DNA of 51,997 nucleotides from Methylibium sp. (GTDB taxonomy: Bacteria; Pseudomonadota; Gammaproteobacteria; Burkholderiales; Burkholderiaceae_C). Each line of letters begins with the position of its first letter. Position 1 is the stretch's first letter. Below the pieces are notes generated by a model, which saw only the letters and a program-made list of their open reading frames with translations, was not told where the DNA came from and did no database searches. Of this stretch, positions 36,198-43,960 are shown piece by piece. The DNA lies in contig PNNH01000032.1 in assembly GCA_013824165.1 (NCBI GenBank), forward strand, positions 1 to 51,997, written 5' to 3'. Position numbers and translations under genes: made by a program.

Positions 36198-37136
36198 TCA
36201 GCGCAGTTGCACCACCGCCAGGAAGGCGGCAGCCAACAGCAACTCGTGCGTGACGGCAGCGGCGATGGCCAGCGCCACCGCCGGGCGCAGCCGCGCCACC
36301 TGGCGATGCGCGACCAGCAGCCAGACCGCCGACGCCAGCGACAGCGGGGCCGAACCCAGCGCCCACCAGGCCTGCGTCGGCAGCCATTGCGCCTGCCACC
36401 AGGCCCACACCCAGCCATGCGCGGCCAGCACCAGCCCCAGGTACAGCCAGGCCGCCCGGCGCGCCCCCATCCGCACGACCAGCGTACGCTTGCCCACGGC
36501 GGCATCGGCGCGCGCATCCGGGAACTCGGCCACCCACAGCACCCCCGCCACCAGCAGCGCCACGCTGACGCCGGCCACCGCCGCCATCGCGCTGAAACCG
36601 CGCTGCTGCACATAGCTGGCACCGACGACGATCAGCCACCAGCCCAGGCCCACGGCCAGCTCGCCCACGCCGCGGCTCATCAGCGCCAGGCGCGGATTCG
36701 AGTAGGCGTAGCCCAGCGCCAGCCCAGCCAGGCCGACCAGCAGCAGGCCCGGGCCGCTCTGGGCCGCCAGCACCAGGCCACCCCCTGCGACCAGCATCGC
36801 CAGCACCTGGGCGGCATCGCGCATCTGCGTGGCGCTGAAGACGCCGTCCTGGATCGCCCGCGAGCCACCGCTGAAGGGGCTCAAACGCTCAGTGTTGATC
36901 GCATCCGAGCCGCCGACGGCGTCGCCGTAGTCGTTGTAGAGATTGACGCCGGCATGCACCAGCAGTGCCAGCACCAAGCTGGCCGCGGCGGTGGCGGGGT
37001 TCCAGCCGCAGCCACAAGCCAGTGCCTGGCTGATCCCCACCAGCACCGCGCCGGCCGTGACCAGCAGAAAGCCGGGCCGGCTGGCCCGGACCCAGGCTGC
37101 GGCGCGCGGCAGAGCGGTGGAGAACGCTGTCTTCAT
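36198..37136 (-). CDS. UbiA-family prenyltransferase (MenA-like)
   Basis: A 312-residue integral membrane protein with about eight or nine spans. The first Asp-rich motif reads NLYNDYGDAVGGSD (about 66-79) and the second lies at EFPDARADAAVGKRT. Both bind Mg-diphosphate of a prenyl donor. The sequence looks closer to MenA (dihydroxynaphthoate prenyltransferase) than to UbiA. Since the window also carries ubiB/ubiJ, it may be a paralogue with another acceptor; the exact substrate cannot be told. ATG 37136 was chosen over a Met 68 codons upstream that lies in the AT-rich leader of the opposite gene. Confidence 0.85.
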   Translation of the reverse strand: MKTAFSTALPRAAAWVRASRPGFLLVTAGAVLVGISQALACGCGWNPATAAASLVLALLVHAGVNLYNDYGDAVGGSDAINTERLSPFSGGSRAIQDGVFSATQMRDAAQVLAMLVAGGGLVLAAQSGPGLLLVGLAGLALGYAYSNPRLALMSRGVGELAVGLGWWLIVVGASYVQQRGFSAMAAVAGVSVALLVAGVLWVAEFPDARADAAVGKRTLVVRMGARRAAWLYLGLVLAAHGWVWAWWQAQWLPTQAWWALGSAPLSLASAVWLLVAHRQVARLRPAVALAIAAAVTHELLLAAAFLAVVQLR

Positions 37137-37434
37137 GGTTTGAGCATCGCCCCACCAGAGCAACCGGACCTTGCCATGGATCAAGCCGGCCGCGGCACCC
37201 CGGCCGATGTTTCCAGAGTATGTCCCAAGGTAAATCAAGTGCCCTTCAAGGCCAATATCCGATCCAGGAGGAGAGATTATTTCAAGCGATTTACTTGCGG
37301 CCGCATTCTGCAAAGCAGTGTGCAAAGCATGAAATTCCAAACCCTTCGGCTACGCCCGGAAGCCGAGGTTTATCAGCGCACCCGCAACATATCCAAAACC
37401 CTAGGATTCAATCCCCAACAACGCGGAGGTCCCC
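37137..37434 (+). promoter_or_regulatory. AT-rich 298-bp divergent region with a long leader for the FlgH-like locus
   Basis: No gene is supported here. The stretch is much less GC-rich than its surroundings. A weak flagellar sigma-28-like pair is visible: TAAA at 37231-37234 and GCCAATAT at 37251-37258, with 16 bases between, one more than the usual 15. A perfect Shine-Dalgarno AGGAGGAG at 37266-37273 has no ATG, GTG or TTG at a usable distance. The real ribosome-binding site GGAGG (37425-37429) serves the gene at 37435. A short imperfect hairpin (CTTCGGCT with AGCCGAGG, about 37350-37370) lies between them. Confidence 0.4.
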
Positions 37435-37938
37435 ATGAGCATTCTCAACTCGATCAGTAGCGCCTCACTGCTGCCCCAGGTGGCCTCGAAATCGATTCCG
37501 GCCAGCCAGCTGGGTAGTTTCGAAATCAACAGCCGGGAATTCGGTCCGGTCGCCGCCGGCGCCATCGGCGCCGCCCAAACCGTGCGCGACACCGGCCAGA
37601 CCCTGTACTCCTTCAGCGCCGCCAGCCTGGACAAGCTCAGCCAGGCCGCCAGTGAGGCCGGCGCTGTGGTGGGCGAAGGCTTGGGCGATGCGGTGGAGCT
37701 GGTCAGTGACGGTGTGGCGGCGATCACCGGCGGCCTGGCCCAACTGGCTGAGGCGGTCGAGCAGACCGCCAGCGAAGTGGCCGGCACGGTCAGCCGGACG
37801 ACCAGTGAGGTGGTCGACAGCGTCGAATCGGCGGCCAGCCAGACCCTGGACACGCTGGCGGAGGCAGGCAGCACGGTGGCCGGCTATGCCGCTCTGGGCA
37901 TCGCCGCAGGCGAGCAGCTCGTCAACGAACTGGCCTGA
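37435..37938 (+). CDS. Ala-rich helical protein of unknown function
   Basis: A 167-residue protein that I do not recognise. It has no signal peptide and no Cys. After a Ser-rich start (MSILNSISSASLLPQV), residues about 40-165 are almost only Ala, Gly, Ser, Thr, Val, Glu and Leu in heptad-like amphipathic order (GLAQLAEAVEQTASEV, SESAAS-like repeats), so long helices or a phasin/apolipoprotein-like form are expected. The Ser/Leu-rich N-terminus is reminiscent of unprocessed type III or flagellar export substrates, which is only a resemblance. GGAGG five bases before the ATG is strong. It leads a three-gene set with a lipoprotein and an FlgH homologue. Confidence 0.75.
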   Translation: MSILNSISSASLLPQVASKSIPASQLGSFEINSREFGPVAAGAIGAAQTVRDTGQTLYSFSAASLDKLSQAASEAGAVVGEGLGDAVELVSDGVAAITGGLAQLAEAVEQTASEVAGTVSRTTSEVVDSVESAASQTLDTLAEAGSTVAGYAALGIAAGEQLVNELA

Positions 37939-37951
37939 GCGGAGCCGCTGC

Positions 37952-38509
37952 ATGAGACAAGCCACCGCCCTGCCCCATGGCCGCCGGCTGCTGGCCGCCA
38001 GTCTTTGCCTGCCGCTGGGCGCCTGCTCGATCTTCAGCCCGCTGCCGGCCTGGGAGCTGCTCAAGGCCACCGGCAGCGCCACCAGCGCCGCCATCAGCTA
38101 CGGCCCGGCGCGGGCCAGCCACACCGTGCATCACGGCGACGCGCCGGTGGAACGCCTGTGCATCGAGTTCAACCGCGACGCCCAAGCGCCGGAGCTGGTG
38201 CCGGCCCTGCAGGCCGAGCTCAAGACGCAGCGCGTGCACAGTCGCGTCTACGAGGCCGGCACCGCGCCGCATCTATGCGCGCACTGGCTGCGCTACACGG
38301 TGGCCATTCAGTGGGAACAGCCGCCGCTGGGCAGCAGCTACAAGCCCTTCGTCAGTGCGCTGAGTCTGAGCCTGCACCGCGCCAACGGCGAGCTGATGTC
38401 CAGCAGCAGCTATCTGCTGGACGCGGACTTCGGCCTCAGTAAATGGGCCAGCACGCGGGCCAAGCTGGCGCCGGTCGTGAAGGCCCTGCTGACGGGCTTC
38501 GAAAGCTGA
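37952..38509 (+). CDS. predicted lipoprotein of unknown function
   Basis: A 185-residue protein with a signal peptide ending in lipobox LPLGAC (Cys25). The mature domain has alternating beta strands (RLCIEFNRDAQAPELVPALQ, HLCAHWLRYTVAIQWE, VSALSLSLHRANGEL) and a closing LSKWASTRAKLAPVVKALL. This pattern recalls small lipoproteins such as the Sbal_3080 family, from memory and not verified. Two Cys in the mature part could pair. It starts 13 bases after the Ala-rich gene (GGAG eight bases upstream) and precedes the FlgH-like gene by 64 bases, so the three are probably co-transcribed. It may anchor the others at the outer membrane. Confidence 0.75.
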   Translation: MRQATALPHGRRLLAASLCLPLGACSIFSPLPAWELLKATGSATSAAISYGPARASHTVHHGDAPVERLCIEFNRDAQAPELVPALQAELKTQRVHSRVYEAGTAPHLCAHWLRYTVAIQWEQPPLGSSYKPFVSALSLSLHRANGELMSSSSYLLDADFGLSKWASTRAKLAPVVKALLTGFES

Positions 38510-38573
38510 GCCGGCCGGGGCACGGGTATTTCCACAAAAACAAACCAGCAACAAATAGCCGAGGGAAATTAAA

Positions 38574-39257
38574 ATGGGTAAATATTCATTGCTGCTTTTA
38601 TGCATTTGCATCAGCGCCTGCGCAAACTCACCGCCGCCTTTGGTGCAGGGCCCCTTATTGGTGGCAGCCGCCCCCGCCGCCACCTATATCGAGCGCGCCA
38701 ACAACGGCGCCATCTATCAGGCGCATATGAATGCCGGCTCGCTGTTTTCGTCCGAAAAGAAACCCCGCCAGATCGGCGACGCACTCAAGGTCGATATTGC
38801 TGAAACCCTGCGCGCCAGCCAGAAAGTCGCCACCAACACCAGCCGCGACAACAAGCTGGCGGTCAAGGGGCCGGGCACCGGCGAGAAAGGCGGCGGCCTG
38901 TTCACCGCCCTGATGAACGCCAATGCCAGCGCGTCCGGAAGCGACAGCTTCGACGGCAACGGCAAGACCGAGAACGCCAGCAGCTTCAATGCGCAGCTGG
39001 CGGTGTCCGTCATCAATGTGCTGCCCAACGGACACCTGCTGGTGGCCGGCGAGCGCAGCATGGCGCTGCACGGTGGCAGCAACACGCTGCGCTTCTCCGG
39101 CATCGTCGACCCGCGCGACATCAAGCCCGGCAATATCGTCGCCTCGGCGGATGTGGTGAATGCCCGGCTGGAGTTGGCCGGCAAGGGCGATGTCTCGGAG
39201 GCCGCCAGCCGCAACTGGATGCAGCGGGTGCTGGCGCGCACGCTCTCGGTCTGGTGA
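38574..39257 (+). CDS. orphan FlgH-like outer-membrane lipoprotein
   Basis: A 227-residue homologue of flagellar L-ring protein FlgH, which forms the outer-membrane bushing of the flagellar rod. The lipobox ISAC gives lipid-modified Cys16. FlgH landmarks are in order: NNGAIYQ, SLFSSEKKPRQIGDALKVDI, a Thr/Ser/Asn-rich linker, NASSFNAQLAVSVINVLPNG, LLVAGERSMAL, LRFSGIVDPRDIKPGNIV, VNARLELAGKGDVSEA and NWMQRVL near the C-terminus. FlgH is normally encoded between flgG and flgI; no flagellar gene is near, so this is a second, displaced copy with its own AT-rich upstream region. It could serve a second flagellum, another ring-based export machine, or be a neofunctionalised paralogue. Confidence 0.85.
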   Translation: MGKYSLLLLCICISACANSPPPLVQGPLLVAAAPAATYIERANNGAIYQAHMNAGSLFSSEKKPRQIGDALKVDIAETLRASQKVATNTSRDNKLAVKGPGTGEKGGGLFTALMNANASASGSDSFDGNGKTENASSFNAQLAVSVINVLPNGHLLVAGERSMALHGGSNTLRFSGIVDPRDIKPGNIVASADVVNARLELAGKGDVSEAASRNWMQRVLARTLSVW

Positions 39258-39264
39258 CCCAAAA

Positions 39265-39295
39265 GCAAGAGGGCGCCCCTTGGGCGCCCTCTTGC
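39265..39295. terminator. terminator between the FlgH-like gene and aspS
   Basis: GCAAGAGGGCGCCC (39265-39278) pairs perfectly with GGGCGCCCTCTTGC (39282-39295) around a three-base loop, giving a 14-bp stem. Leftward, the stem is followed by TTTT (39264-39261), so it fits aspS termination best. Rightward it may also stop the FlgH-like transcript. Confidence 0.8.
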
Positions 39296-39314
39296 TGCGA
39301 TGACTTCAGCCTGA

Positions 39315-41111
39315 TCAGGCCGCCGTCGCGCCGCCCGGGTTGCGCAGGCGGATGTGCAACTCGCGCAGCTGCTTCTCGTCGACCATCGACGGCGCGCCGG
39401 TCAGCAGGCACTGGGCGCGCTGTGTCTTCGGGAATGCGATTACGTCGCGGATCGACTCGGCCTTGGTCATCATCGTGACGATGCGGTCCAGGCCGAACGC
39501 CAGGCCACCGTGCGGGGGCGCGCCGTACTGCAGCGCGTCCAGCAGGAAGCCGAACTTGATGCGCTGGTCCTCCTCGCTGATGTTCAGCGCCTCGAAGACC
39601 TTGGCCTGCACGTCAGCGCGGTGGATACGCACCGAGCCGCCGCCCAGCTCCCAGCCGTTCAGCACCATGTCGTAGGCCTTGGCGATGCATGCGCCGGGGT
39701 CGCTGGTCATCAGGTCCTCATGGCCGTCCTTCGGTGCCGTGAAGGGATGGTGCACAGCCGACCAGCGCTTGTTCTCCTCGTCTTCCTCGAACATCGGGAA
39801 GTCGACCACCCACAGCGGCGCCCAGACATCGTTGAACAGGCCGTTGGTCTTGCCGAATTCGCTGTGGCCGACCTTCAGGCGCAGCGCGCCGATCGAGTCG
39901 TTGACGACCTTGGCCTTGTCGGCGCCGAAGAACAGCAGGTCGCCGTCCTGCGCGCCGGTGCGCTTGAGGATCTCGGCGATCGCGGCGTCATGCAGGTTCT
40001 TGACGATGGGGCTCTGCAGGCCTTCGCGGCCCTTGGCCACTTCGTTGACCTTGATCCAGGCCAGGCCCTTGGCGCCGTAGATCTTGACGAATTCGGTGTA
40101 GGCGTCGATCTCGCCGCGGCTCATCGAAGCGCCACCCGGCACGCGCAGCGCGACCACGCGGCCGCCCTTGGTGGTGGCGGGCGTCGAGAAGACCTTGAAG
40201 TCGACATCGGCCATCACCTCGGTCAGCTCGGTGAACTGCAGCTTGACGCGCAGATCGGGCTTGTCCGAGCCGTACAGGAACATCGCGTCCGAGTACTTCA
40301 TCACCGGGTAGTCGCCCAGCTCGACGTTCAGCGCCTTGCGGAAGACGTGGCGGATCATGCCTTCGAACATCGAGCGGATTTCCTCTTCCGTCAGGAAGGA
40401 GGTCTCGATATCGATCTGCGTGAACTCGGGCTGGCGGTCGGCGCGCAGGTCCTCGTCGCGGAAGCACTTGGTGATCTGGTAGTAGCGGTCGAAGCCGGCC
40501 ACCATCAGCAGCTGCTTGAACAGCTGCGGCGACTGGGGCAACGCGAAGAACTGGCCGTCATGCACACGGCTGGGCACCAGATAGTCGCGCGCGCCTTCAG
40601 GCGTGCTCTTGGTCAGCATTGGGGTCTCGATGTCGACGAAGCCGTGCTCGTCCAGGAACTTGCGCACTTCCATCGCCACGCGGTAGCGCAGCATCAGGTT
40701 GTTCTGCATGTAGGGGCGGCGCAGGTCCAGCACGCGGTGCGTCAGGCGCGTGGTCTCGCTGAGGTTCTCGTCGTCGAGCTGGAACGGGGGCGTCACCGAG
40801 GGGTTCAGCACTTCCAGTTCATGGCACAGCACCTCGACCTTGCCGCTGGTGAGGTTGGCGTTCTCGGTGCCGGCCGGGCGCGCGCGCACCTTGCCGACGA
40901 TCTTCAGGCAGAACTCGTTGCGCACGTCTTCCGCCACCTTGAACATCTCGGCGCGGTCGGGGTCGCAGACGATCTGCACCAGGCCTTCACGGTCGCGCAG
41001 GTCGATGAAGATCACGCCGCCGTGGTCGCGGCGACGATGGGCCCAGCCCATCAGGGTGACGGTTTGGTCGAGCAGCTTTTCGCTGACTTGGCCGGCGTAG
41101 CAGGTTCGCAT
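39315..41111 (-). CDS. aspS: aspartyl-tRNA synthetase
   Basis: A 598-residue class II synthetase charging tRNA-Asp. An N-terminal OB-fold anticodon-binding domain ([14 protein letters not shown] ... [19 protein letters not shown]) is followed by the catalytic domain with motif 2 ([20 protein letters not shown]), the GAD insertion domain and motif 3 ([13 protein letters not shown]). This is the bacterial type and length. In many bacteria with GatCAB such enzymes also charge tRNA-Asn; that cannot be decided here. ATG 41111 with GGAGAA five bases upstream fits; an in-frame Met further upstream does not. Confidence 0.97.
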   Translation of the reverse strand: MRTCYAGQVSEKLLDQTVTLMGWAHRRRDHGGVIFIDLRDREGLVQIVCDPDRAEMFKVAEDVRNEFCLKIVGKVRARPAGTENANLTSGKVEVLCHELEVLNPSVTPPFQLDDENLSETTRLTHRVLDLRRPYMQNNLMLRYRVAMEVRKFLDEHGFVDIETPMLTKSTPEGARDYLVPSRVHDGQFFALPQSPQLFKQLLMVAGFDRYYQITKCFRDEDLRADRQPEFTQIDIETSFLTEEEIRSMFEGMIRHVFRKALNVELGDYPVMKYSDAMFLYGSDKPDLRVKLQFTELTEVMADVDFKVFSTPATTKGGRVVALRVPGGASMSRGEIDAYTEFVKIYGAKGLAWIKVNEVAKGREGLQSPIVKNLHDAAIAEILKRTGAQDGDLLFFGADKAKVVNDSIGALRLKVGHSEFGKTNGLFNDVWAPLWVVDFPMFEEDEENKRWSAVHHPFTAPKDGHEDLMTSDPGACIAKAYDMVLNGWELGGGSVRIHRADVQAKVFEALNISEEDQRIKFGFLLDALQYGAPPHGGLAFGLDRIVTMMTKAESIRDVIAFPKTQRAQCLLTGAPSMVDEKQLRELHIRLRNPGGATAA

Positions 41112-41217
41112 GGTTTTCTCCGGAATCTCAGGATCGGCCGCTCTCATGGAGCGACCGGGGTCAGGTCTTGTCGGTATGGGGTTTGTGGGGCTCTGGCGGG
41201 GCCTGTGTCGGCCCTCA

Positions 41218-41247
41218 GGGTTGAGCGCGTGCCGGTGCGCTCAACCC
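41218..41247 (-). terminator. hairpin overlapping the DUF502 stop codon
   Basis: GGGTTGAGCGC (41218-41228) pairs perfectly with GCGCTCAACCC (41237-41247), an 11-bp stem with an 8-base loop. The DUF502 stop codon (41241-41243) lies within the stem. No T-run follows leftward, so it may attenuate or stabilise the message between DUF502 and aspS rather than end it. Confidence 0.5.
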
Positions 41248-41888
41248 GGCAGATTTCGAACCTCGTTGGCCGCCAGCTCCGGCGGCGCCACCACGCCCAT
41301 CGAGATGATGTGCTTGAGCGCGGCGTCCACGCTCATGTCCAGGGGGCGGATGCTGGAGCGCGGCATCATCAGGAAGAAGCCCGAGGTCGGGTTGGGCGTG
41401 GTCGGCACATACAGGCTGACATGCTCTTCGCCGAAGTGGCGTGCGGCATCGGGGCTGGGCCGGCCAGTGACAAAGGCGATGGTCCAGGAACCCGCATGCG
41501 GATACGGCACCAGAACGGCCTCGCGGAAGGCATTGCCGCTGCTGGAGAACAGCGTGTCCGAGACCTGCTTAACCGAGCTGTAGATGCTCTTGACGATAGG
41601 CGTGTTCGCCAGCACCCGGTCCCACTGCCTGAGCCACCACTGGCCAGCCACATTGGTGACGGCGATACCGGTCACCAGCAAGGCAACGGCCAGGATCAGC
41701 ACGCCGAGGCCCGGTACATCGCGCAGGCTCTGGATCGAGTCGTGCATGGACACGGGCAGCACCGCATCCATGCCCGACAGCACGGCGGAGAACACGCCGT
41801 TGATGATGCCGAGCACCCACAACAGCACCCACACCGTGATGGCCAGCGGCAGCCAGACCAGCAGTCCGGTGATGATGTACTTTTTCAC
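41241..41888 (-). CDS. DUF502 family membrane protein
   Basis: A 215-residue inner-membrane protein with two N-terminal spans (about 5-30, YIITGLLVWLPLAITVWVLL, and about 60-82, GLGVLILAVALLVTGIAV). A conserved cytoplasmic part follows (TPIVKSIYSSVKQVSDTLFS, FREAVLVPYPHAGSWTIAFVTG, VPTTPNPTSGFFLMMPRS). The family is widespread and of unknown function, and related proteins are linked to membrane trafficking in plants (COV1-like). It sits between fmdB and aspS, an arrangement often seen in Burkholderiales. It starts 27 bases after the fmdB stop. Confidence 0.9.
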   Translation of the reverse strand: MKKYIITGLLVWLPLAITVWVLLWVLGIINGVFSAVLSGMDAVLPVSMHDSIQSLRDVPGLGVLILAVALLVTGIAVTNVAGQWWLRQWDRVLANTPIVKSIYSSVKQVSDTLFSSSGNAFREAVLVPYPHAGSWTIAFVTGRPSPDAARHFGEEHVSLYVPTTPNPTSGFFLMMPRSSIRPLDMSVDAALKHIISMGVVAPPELAANEVRNLPG

Positions 41889-41915
41889 ATGGTTCCTAGT
41901 GGTCCGGCGCTGCGT

Positions 41916-42236
41916 TCAGTGGCAGGCGCAGGAGCCGCCGCAAGCGGCAGGCGCCGCGCTGGCGCTGGACTCGGTGCTGCTGCTGCTGGCGGCCGTGTCG
42001 CTGGCCGTTGCGGCTGCGGCGCCTGTGGCTGCTGTGCTGGTGGCGGCAGCACCGCCGCCCTTGAAATCAGTGGCATACCAGCCCGAGCCCTTGAGCTGGA
42101 AACCGGCCGCCGTCAGCTGCTTGCCAAAACTCTCGGCACCGCAGGCCGGGCAGGTGGTCAGCGGGGCGTCGGATAGCTTCTGCAGCACGTCTTTGGCGTG
42201 ACCGCAGGAACTGCAGCGGTAGGCGTAGATGGGCAT
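41916..42236 (-). CDS. FmdB-family zinc-ribbon regulatory protein
   Basis: A 106-residue protein. The N-terminal zinc ribbon MPIYAYRCSSCGHAKDVLQK with a second pair CPACG is the FmdB/CxxC-CxxC family hallmark. The middle is low-complexity Ala/Ser/Thr (about 65-92) and the tail AACGGSCACH has three more Cys that may bind metal. Family members were first linked to amidase/formamidase regulation; the role here is unknown. It leads a leftward set with DUF502 and aspS. The leader upstream holds a TATAAT hexamer on the same strand (42274-42269). Confidence 0.9.
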   Translation of the reverse strand: MPIYAYRCSSCGHAKDVLQKLSDAPLTTCPACGAESFGKQLTAAGFQLKGSGWYATDFKGGGAAATSTAATGAAAATASDTAASSSSTESSASAAPAACGGSCACH

Positions 42237-42268
42237 GGAGGGTCTAAACCGTTGATTAGAAAGATGAA

Positions 42269-42303
42269 ATTATAAGGCTGGCGCCCTCTTCAGGCGGCCA
42301 GCC
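42269..42303 (-). terminator. terminator of the symporter gene, its T-rich tail carrying a TATAAT hexamer
   Basis: Leftward, GGCTGGCCGCC (42303-42293) pairs with GGCGCCAGCC (42285-42276) with one bulged base and a seven-base loop. The tail that follows reads TTATAATTTC, rich in T. The same tail contains TATAAT (42274-42269), 32 bases before the fmdB ATG, so it may also serve as the fmdB promoter -10. No clear -35 is visible. Confidence 0.55.
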
Positions 42304-42324
42304 CGGCCAGACAGCGCGGCAGAC

Positions 42325-43794
42325 TCAGTGCTTGCGCCCCGCCTCAGCGGCGATCGCGTCCTCGATGGAGTGGCCGCCAGCCTTGACCAGCTGCGGCGCC
42401 AGCGAACCGATCAGCATGCCCAGCACCGACGCTGCGAAACCGACCAGTTGCGGCGGCACCAGGGCCTCGGCGGCGGTCATCTCGGCACCGATCCAGAACA
42501 GCAGACCGAAGAGGATGGACACGAAGGCTCCCTGGGTCGAGGCACGCTTCCAGAATGCGCCCGCCACCAGGGGCACGAAGGCCGCCACCAGCGTCACCTT
42601 GTAGGCGTTCTGCACCATCTCGTACATTGTGGAGCGCGAGTTCAGCGCGAACAGCAGCGCACCCAGCGTGAAGGTCACCAGCACGACGCGCAGCATCAGC
42701 AGGAACTGGCGATCACCCATGCGGGGCGCGAAGGGCTTGATCACGTTCTCGGTAAAGGTGGCCGTCGGCGCCAGCAGCGTGCCGCTGGCGGTCGACAGGA
42801 TGGCCGACAGCAAGGCGCCGAAGAACATGATCTGCGCCCACAGCGGCATCTTGTTCAGGATCAGGTCGGGCAGGATGCGCTGCACCACGCGGCCGTCTTC
42901 CGAGCCGAAGAGCTCGGACAGGTTCGGGTCCATCACCAGCGCCGAGTAGGCGATGAAGATCGGCACGGCGGCGAACATCAGGTAGACCGAGGCGCCGATC
43001 ACGGTGCCACGCACCGCGGTCTTCTCGTCCTTGGCGCTGGTCATGCGCTGGAACACGTCCTGCTGCGGCACCGAGCCAAAGGCCACGGTCAGGAAGCCGG
43101 CGGCCAGCGCCCAGAGCGCCGCGCCGTCGGTGTCGGCGGTGAAGAACTGCAGCTTGCCCGCAGCCACCGCATGGTCGATCACCGGACCGACGCCGCCCGC
43201 CATCTGGCCGACCAGAAAGGCCACCAGGCTCAGGCCGATGATGATGACCACGGTCTGGAACAGATCGGTGAAGGCCACCGACCACATGCCGCCGAACATG
43301 GTGTAGACCATCACCAGCAGACCGCCGCCGAGGATGGCGTGATTCAGCTCGATCGCGCCGCCCGACAATACATGGATCACCAGGCCCAGCGCAGTCATCT
43401 GCGCCGAGGTCCAGCCCAGATAGCTGAGCGTGATGGCCAGGCTGGTCAGCACCTCCACGCCCTTGCCATAGCGCTTCTTGTAGAAGTCGCCGATGGTCAG
43501 CAGGTTCAGGCGATAGAAGAGGCGCGCGAACAGCAGCGCGGCCAGGAACAGCGCTGCCGAGGCGCCGAAGGGATCACCCGGGATACCGGACAGGCCGCTC
43601 ATCGCGAAGGTGGCCGACACCGCCAGCACCGTCTCCGCACCGAACCAGGTGGCAAACACCGTGGCCACGTTCATGTACAGCGGCAGGCTGCGGCCCGCCA
43701 CCAGATAGTCTTTGGCGTTGTGCACCTTGCGGGCCGCATACAGCCCGATACCGACGGTGAGCGCCAGATAGAGAACGACGAAGGTGACCAGCAC
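42325..43794 (-). CDS. sodium:solute symporter family transporter
   Basis: A 489-residue inner-membrane transporter of the SSS family with about 13 spans. Early segments LVTFVVLYLALTVGIGLY, AKDYLVAGRSLPLYMNVATVFATWFGAETVLAV and YKKRYGKGVEVLTSLA are typical, and AFGSVPQQDVFQRMTSAKDEKTAVRG is the conserved central loop. Substrate class cannot be told from the sequence (proline, pantothenate and similar solutes in the family). GTG 43794 is favoured because GGAG lies six bases upstream; a GTG at 43845 is in frame without a ribosome-binding site. The C-terminus ends EDAIAAEAGRKH. It follows ubiB on the same strand after a 166-bp gap with no clear signal. Confidence 0.9.
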   Translation of the reverse strand: MLVTFVVLYLALTVGIGLYAARKVHNAKDYLVAGRSLPLYMNVATVFATWFGAETVLAVSATFAMSGLSGIPGDPFGASAALFLAALLFARLFYRLNLLTIGDFYKKRYGKGVEVLTSLAITLSYLGWTSAQMTALGLVIHVLSGGAIELNHAILGGGLLVMVYTMFGGMWSVAFTDLFQTVVIIIGLSLVAFLVGQMAGGVGPVIDHAVAAGKLQFFTADTDGAALWALAAGFLTVAFGSVPQQDVFQRMTSAKDEKTAVRGTVIGASVYLMFAAVPIFIAYSALVMDPNLSELFGSEDGRVVQRILPDLILNKMPLWAQIMFFGALLSAILSTASGTLLAPTATFTENVIKPFAPRMGDRQFLLMLRVVLVTFTLGALLFALNSRSTMYEMVQNAYKVTLVAAFVPLVAGAFWKRASTQGAFVSILFGLLFWIGAEMTAAEALVPPQLVGFAASVLGMLIGSLAPQLVKAGGHSIEDAIAAEAGRKH

Positions 43795-43960
43795 GGTGCA
43801 CTCCAGGCAAGACAGGTTGAGGCGGGACTTGATGCACAGGCTCACGCAAGAAGCGAGCCCGCATCGTGAACGGCGCGCAGTTTAGCCGCAGTGTCCGGCC
43901 GTGCGCGACAGGGGCTTTCGCTCAGGCCGACCGCACGGGGCAAGCCGTCGGCACAGCGCC

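Noticed and set aside
37300-37375. Possible cyclic-di-GMP (GEMM) riboswitch, prompted by two GCAAAGC copies in the leader
   Set aside because: Only that short string matches; the other conserved parts of the aptamer and the paired stems are not present.
39354-42176. A 940-codon open frame on the plus strand across aspS, DUF502 and fmdB
   Set aside because: It is antisense to three confidently identified genes; the product has no domain and is rich in His, Gln, Ala and Arg, as expected from the opposite strand of GC-rich coding DNA.
42328-43869. A 513-codon open frame on the plus strand over the symporter gene
   Set aside because: Antisense shadow of a clear membrane transporter, with a low-complexity His/Gln/Arg product.
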